Source of the DNA: CBDDBX01 sp965225955
GTDB taxonomy: Bacteria > Acidobacteriota > Aminicenantia > UBA2199
Assembly (NCBI GenBank): GCA_965225955.1
Contig: CBDDBX010000001.1
Location: 137,533-201,532 of the forward strand
Direction of reading: 5' to 3'
Length of the DNA: 64,000 bases
This document shows, one piece after another, positions 60,151 through 64,000 of this stretch; position 1 is the stretch's first letter, and each line of letters starts with the position of its first letter. Made by a program: the position numbers and the translations under genes. Under the pieces are notes generated by a model. The model searched no databases and was not told the origin of the DNA. It saw nothing but the letters and a program-made list of their open reading frames with translations.

Positions 60151-60873
60151 ATGAGTAAAGAGCAGAAATTCGCAGATATCAGTGTTGAGCAGGATGGTGT
60201 TGTAAGATCATTACAGTTTGAAGATATCTATTTTGATATGAATCACGGACTTGATGAATCCATCTATGTTTTTCTTAAACGCAATAATCTTCAGGAGAGA
60301 CTTACTGAAGGGGAGGAGTTTACAATTATAGAAACCGGATTCGGCACTGGCCTGAATTTTCTGGCTCTCCTTGACCTGATTAAAGAAAAGAGTCTGAAAA
60401 GGAAGGTGAGGTTTTTTTCAGTAGAAAAGTTTCCTGTTGATTGTGATGTTCTCAGGCAGGCGCTCTCTTCATGGAAAGAGCTGGGTTTTACAGAAGAGCT
60501 CATAGATTTCTATCCTTCAGAAACAGGATGGCATAAGAAGAGGTTCTGTAGTGACATGGTTGAGCTAAATCTTTATATTGGGGATGTAGATAGTTTTCTG
60601 AAGGAGTTGAGTGCAGAAGCAGATTGCTGGTTTCTTGATGGTTTTGCACCAGACAGGAACCCAGATATGTGGGGGGCGAATCTTTTTGAAAAAATGGGGG
60701 AAATCACAAAAGCCGGAGGAACCTTTACTTCATTTACTTCAGCAGGTCTTGTAAAAAGAGGCTTAAGAAGTAATGGTTTCTTTGTTAAACGGTTTCCCGG
60801 GTTTGGAAGAAAGAGGCATATGATTGCAGGGATCTTTGAAAACAGGGATTGTGAGGCGTTTCCAGTTAGTTAA
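60151..60873 (+). CDS. mnmD: tRNA U34 5-methylaminomethyl methyltransferase (MnmD, MnmC N-domain)
   Basis: A 240-residue S-adenosylmethionine-dependent methyltransferase of the DUF752/MnmC N-terminal family: LQFEDIYFDMNHGLDESIYV, FTIIETGFGTGLNFLALLDL (SAM loop), FFSVEKFPVD, DCWFLDGFAPDRNPDMWGAN (catalytic Asp region) and KRFPGFGRKRHMIAGIF. It completes mnm5s2U synthesis at the tRNA wobble position. The C-terminal FAD domain of the E. coli fusion is absent, as in stand-alone MnmD. ATG at 60151; the upstream ribosome site is weak. Confidence 0.92.
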   Translation: MSKEQKFADISVEQDGVVRSLQFEDIYFDMNHGLDESIYVFLKRNNLQERLTEGEEFTIIETGFGTGLNFLALLDLIKEKSLKRKVRFFSVEKFPVDCDVLRQALSSWKELGFTEELIDFYPSETGWHKKRFCSDMVELNLYIGDVDSFLKELSAEADCWFLDGFAPDRNPDMWGANLFEKMGEITKAGGTFTSFTSAGLVKRGLRSNGFFVKRFPGFGRKRHMIAGIFENRDCEAFPVS

Positions 60874-61272
60874 GTTCTTAATTTATAATGAATGCCGGAT
60901 TTTTGTATAATTAATTCGGGATTTTGAGTGGACAGGCTGTTGAAAGCCGTCCGCAATAGTAATGATCCTGGTTTCTAATTGAGTGATAGATATTTTGTAT
61001 GTTAAAAAAATTAACTAAAAGTGATTTTAAAAAAAATCGATACTTTTGATAGGAATTCGTAGTTTTTTGTGTAAAAAGTGATTAAAAAGCCTGTATTTTG
61101 ATGATAAATAGCTGTTTTGCCTGATTTTATTGAAGTGGTAATTGTTTAAAAAAAATTTAAAAATAAATTAAAGTAAGGGTTATTTTTCCATTAAAAATGG
61201 TATATACTGAGTCCGACTTTTCGTTCAAAAAAATGAACGATAGGTGAGGATTGTTAAATTAATGGAGGACGC
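60874..61272 (+). other. Leader and promoter region of the protease gene
   Basis: About 400 AT-rich bases. A bulged hairpin (GGACaGGCT / AGCCGTCC, 60930-60952) may end the mnmD transcript. A -10-like TATACT (61203-61208) and a perfect 7-bp stem TCGTTCA-A6-TGAACGA (61221-61240) lie just before the gene, whose GGAGGA ribosome site is at 61263-61268. No ORF. Confidence 0.5.
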
Positions 61273-64000
61273 ATGAAAATTTTGAGAACTATTATTGCCC
61301 TTATAGTTCTGACATGCTCCCTACATTTTCAGATTCAGGCTGATGACAGTAAAACAGCTGTCGATAAATTGAAGGGGCCGTTGAGAGATGTAGTAGAGCT
61401 TTACAGAACTAAGAGTAAAATCAGTGATGCAGATTTCGCTGATTTTATGACAAACACAAGCAGAAGAGCAGGCTTACATAGTCTGACTGCCGGTAGTAAG
61501 CCAGGACCATACAGAACAGGTCTGGTTACCAAAGTATTTCCAGTAAAACAGGGGAGAGCTGTTAATGGTGTGCAGCAGAAAGTCGCAGATAAAAAAGAGT
61601 CTGTACTAAGTGCTTTCATTTTGCCGGAAATCCAGAAAAGATGGGGGAATCCATCCTTTGATGTACTCAGTTGTAATGTTGTGGTAAAAGGTAGTGCATC
61701 ATTTTTAAGTGGCTACAATGCAAAAGTAAGAACTGTAGTTACTGAAAAAGATGGGCATAAAATTGTTGCTCTTGAAGTTGCAGGACCTGATCTTGAAAAA
61801 ATAGCAGAACATGGATCAGTTAAAACTATTACACCGGTTCTGAAGAAAGGAGATAACAACGATCAGGGAGTCTGGGCAACTGGTGCCAAGAGGTTAAGAA
61901 TCGGTCAGAATGGTGTCTATACTAAAGGTTATACAGGTAAAGGTGTTATTGTTGGTGTAATAGATACCGGAATCGACTGGACACACGAAGATTTTATAGA
62001 TCCAAAAACAGGTAAAACAAGAATTAAATATCTCTGGGATACTGATAATGATACACCTGGAAAAACTCCTGCCGATCTTATTGGAGGAGCGCTTTCCAGT
62101 CTGAATTATGGAACTCTCTGGACAAAAGAGGATATTGATGCAGGTTTATGTACCTCAACTGATACAAACGGTCACGGTACCCATGTTGCAGGCTCTGCTG
62201 CTGGTAATGGTTCTGCAACTGGTAAATACACAGGTATGGCTCCTAACTCAGATATAGTATTTGTTCAGGGTTTTGATAATAATGGTGTTCTGTTTATTTA
62301 TGAGGTAGCTAAAAGAGATGGTAAACCATGTACCGTAAATATGTCTTATGGTCCATCAAAACCAATTCAGTATACAGCCTACTGGCCGGAGAACTATCCT
62401 GCTGACGGAAGTAGTGATGATGCCCGTAAATTCAAACAGTGGAACGAAACTTATGGTGGCGGTTATATTCCGGTAAAAGCAGCTGGTAACAGTGGTGACT
62501 GGGATACTTATGACAACTTTGCCGACTATCCTCACAAGCCTGGTGGTTTCCATTCAGGTGCAAGTCTTGGTGGAGTTTCATACCACACTCTTGATGTGCC
62601 GGATTACAGAGAAGTATGGTATCACCTTGGATGGGGAGCTCCTGTTCCAAATGATTATCCACAGATTAATATTGGTATGTGGTATGAGAGCCCTGTTCAG
62701 GTAACCTTTATATCGCCAGCTGGTGATGTTTTAGGCCCCATGGTACATGGAACAGGTACAGGTTCTACTTATGTTGCTGACCATGTAAATCACAGTGGTG
62801 TTGTATATTATCATATGAATAATCCTGCTGGTAACAACGGCCACTTCTATGCGAAGTTTCAGTTTAAACCATATTTCCCGGTTATTCAGTACTATCCACC
62901 TGGAAGATGGACTATAAAAGTTGAACCTATTGGCAGTAGAACAGGTAATGTGGATATGTGGTGTGGTCAAATGGATGCCTATAATGGCTCACTTTACTGG
63001 ATGGATAATATTGACTGCAGATTTCTTAGTGATGACGGACACCGCCAGTATATAAGAGATGAAGGGGCTTCACAATATATGATAACTGTCGGTAACTATA
63101 CAACCAAACTATACTGGGCTTCAAAGAAGGGTGGTAATTACAGTTATACAAAGAAACACAAAAAGTATTCACTCTGTCCCAGTTCATCTCCTGGTCCTGC
63201 AAGGAACAGATTTATGAAACCTGATATTGCTGCTCCTGGTAATATCATTATTTCTACTGCTTCAAAGGATGCAACCGCATATTATGGAAGTGAAACCTAT
63301 CTTGATCCTGATGGAAAGCATGGTGGTATGACTGGTACTTCAATGGCGTCACCTCATGTAGCCGGTGGGCTTGCTATGGTACTTGAAAAGTATCCGAATC
63401 TGGATGTACCTGCTGCAAGAAACCTTATCCAGAAGTGGGCAAGAACAGATGGAATAACTTCAAGTGTCGGGGCTGATGGTTTTGGTAAAGGCATTTTCAG
63501 AATTGACCAGCTGAACGAGAAGCCCGTAGCAAAGATCACCTGTAGTAAACAGGAAGTTGTACTTGACGATGGCGACTATGCAGTTGTTTTTGATGGATCA
63601 GGTTCATATGATCCCGAAGGTTTTCCTATTACATATACTTTTACCTCAGCAACTACTCCTCTTAATGGTGCTAAATCAGCAGCATACGATTTTAAAATCG
63701 ATGGTACAAAGAGTACACTTAAAGTTGATGGGGAGAATGAAGCCAGATATACAATACAGTTGGTTGTTAATGATGGAATTGAAGACAGTAATGTAGAGTG
63801 TAAAGTGGTTATTGATGCTAAATTCTACCCTGTGCTTCCGCCGGATGAGTTTACTCTTACAAGAGTTGAGAATGATCTCATCTTCATCAAAGAGTACATT
63901 AATAAGCTGAAGTGGAAGACTAACCCTGATAATAAATCAAAACTTAAAAACTATGTTATTTATAAGAAGGTAAAAGGTGCTGAAGATAGTACTTATACTG
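61273..64000 (+). CDS. Secreted subtilisin-family (S8) serine protease with C-terminal Ig/Fn3-like domains (partial)
   Basis: GGAGGA precedes the ATG; the frame is open to the window end (909+ codons). Signal peptide (MKILRTIIALIVLTCSLHFQ), a propeptide (about 25-205), then the subtilase: GVIVGVIDTGIDWTHEDF (Asp), TDTNGHGTHVAGSAAG (His) and GMTGTSMASPHVAGG (Ser, about residue 695). A large insert between His and Ser (about 330-640) contains beta-rich WGAP/GNVDMWCGQM stretches. After the protease come a PKD/cadherin-like domain (AKITCSKQEVVLDDGDYAVV then FDGSGSYDPEGFPITYTFTS) and the start of an Fn3-like domain. It should be an extracellular protease. Any surface-anchoring or secretion tail is beyond the window. 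Confidence 0.93.
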   Translation, partial: MKILRTIIALIVLTCSLHFQIQADDSKTAVDKLKGPLRDVVELYRTKSKISDADFADFMTNTSRRAGLHSLTAGSKPGPYRTGLVTKVFPVKQGRAVNGVQQKVADKKESVLSAFILPEIQKRWGNPSFDVLSCNVVVKGSASFLSGYNAKVRTVVTEKDGHKIVALEVAGPDLEKIAEHGSVKTITPVLKKGDNNDQGVWATGAKRLRIGQNGVYTKGYTGKGVIVGVIDTGIDWTHEDFIDPKTGKTRIKYLWDTDNDTPGKTPADLIGGALSSLNYGTLWTKEDIDAGLCTSTDTNGHGTHVAGSAAGNGSATGKYTGMAPNSDIVFVQGFDNNGVLFIYEVAKRDGKPCTVNMSYGPSKPIQYTAYWPENYPADGSSDDARKFKQWNETYGGGYIPVKAAGNSGDWDTYDNFADYPHKPGGFHSGASLGGVSYHTLDVPDYREVWYHLGWGAPVPNDYPQINIGMWYESPVQVTFISPAGDVLGPMVHGTGTGSTYVADHVNHSGVVYYHMNNPAGNNGHFYAKFQFKPYFPVIQYYPPGRWTIKVEPIGSRTGNVDMWCGQMDAYNGSLYWMDNIDCRFLSDDGHRQYIRDEGASQYMITVGNYTTKLYWASKKGGNYSYTKKHKKYSLCPSSSPGPARNRFMKPDIAAPGNIIISTASKDATAYYGSETYLDPDGKHGGMTGTSMASPHVAGGLAMVLEKYPNLDVPAARNLIQKWARTDGITSSVGADGFGKGIFRIDQLNEKPVAKITCSKQEVVLDDGDYAVVFDGSGSYDPEGFPITYTFTSATTPLNGAKSAAYDFKIDGTKSTLKVDGENEARYTIQLVVNDGIEDSNVECKVVIDAKFYPVLPPDEFTLTRVENDLIFIKEYINKLKWKTNPDNKSKLKNYVIYKKVKGAEDSTYT

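Noticed and set aside
1..64000. tRNA, rRNA or CRISPR genes
   Set aside because: No cloverleaf-like GGTTCGAATCC arms, no rRNA consensus stretches and no regularly spaced repeats were seen when scanning the intergenic regions.

Overview
The window is an AT-rich stretch (roughly 35-40% G+C by eye) from a Gram-negative bacterium, probably an anaerobic fermenter. The envelope evidence is a TolC-type outer-membrane factor, an LptC/LptA-like jelly-roll protein, a DUF5916 outer-membrane barrel and a lipoprotein transglycosylase. The anaerobic evidence is a trimeric NADH-linked [FeFe] hydrogenase with a sensory hydrogenase homologue and a Rex repressor. The mix (MglA-like GTPase, chemoreceptor, bifurcating-type hydrogenase, LPS export) is compatible with several deep-branching Gram-negative phyla, so I make no firm taxonomic assignment. 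I saw no rRNA, tRNA or CRISPR array.

Layout. (1) 1-6124 is a compact + strand operon for a modified peptide (RiPP): the tail of a probable type-1 periplasmic binding protein, a TolC-like exporter, a Nif11-type precursor with a strange Asp/Ser/Ala core, a membrane-anchored beta-lactamase-fold hydrolase, a YcaO enzyme and a TfuA partner. YcaO+TfuA is the pair known for peptide-backbone thioamidation. (2) 6171-8054 is a GH36-like glycosidase. (3) 8241-20394 is a comM/yifB gene split by a complete 10,613-bp Tn7-like transposon (8928-19540). It has TGTGA...TCACA ends and a 5-bp CCTCC duplication. It carries tnsA, tnsB, a short tnsC and a tniQ/tnsD-type gene, a convergent tnsE, a ParB-like/putative nuclease/C5-methyltransferase cassette and an IS3-family relic. 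(4) 20471-22441 holds a MITE-like inverted repeat ending in a degenerate hemerythrin, a small membrane protein and a secreted S12 hydrolase.

(5) 22549-29090 is a signalling block (histidine kinase, two response regulators, a frameshifted hybrid kinase, a frameshifted chemoreceptor). (6) 29246-35823 contains a small HTH protein, a LysM transglycosylase lipoprotein, an MglA-like GTPase with a long acidic tail, a membrane-Nudix fusion, a small exported protein, a YchF-like GTPase and a LysE-type exporter. (7) 36286-41617 is the leucine operon, with a strong promoter, a leader ORF and structured leader, a LeuD-like partial protein and leuA-leuC-leuD-leuB. (8) 41735-44502 holds rex, a pirin and a polysaccharide deacetylase.

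(9) 44858-52668 is the hydrogenase operon hydC-hydB-hydA, a 2Fe-2S protein, a HydS-like sensor and a SpoIIE-type phosphatase. A palindrome of the form CGATA-N6-TATCG overlaps the -10 of both the rex and the hyd promoters at identical spacing, which predicts Rex control of both. (10) 52801-57500 (minus) has a flavin-reductase-like protein, a second SpoIIE phosphatase, a PAS protein that looks like the hydrogenase sensor without its hydrogenase domain, and the LptC/LptA-like protein. (11) 57790-64000 has the DUF5916 barrel, MnmD and a secreted subtilisin-family protease that runs off the end of the window.
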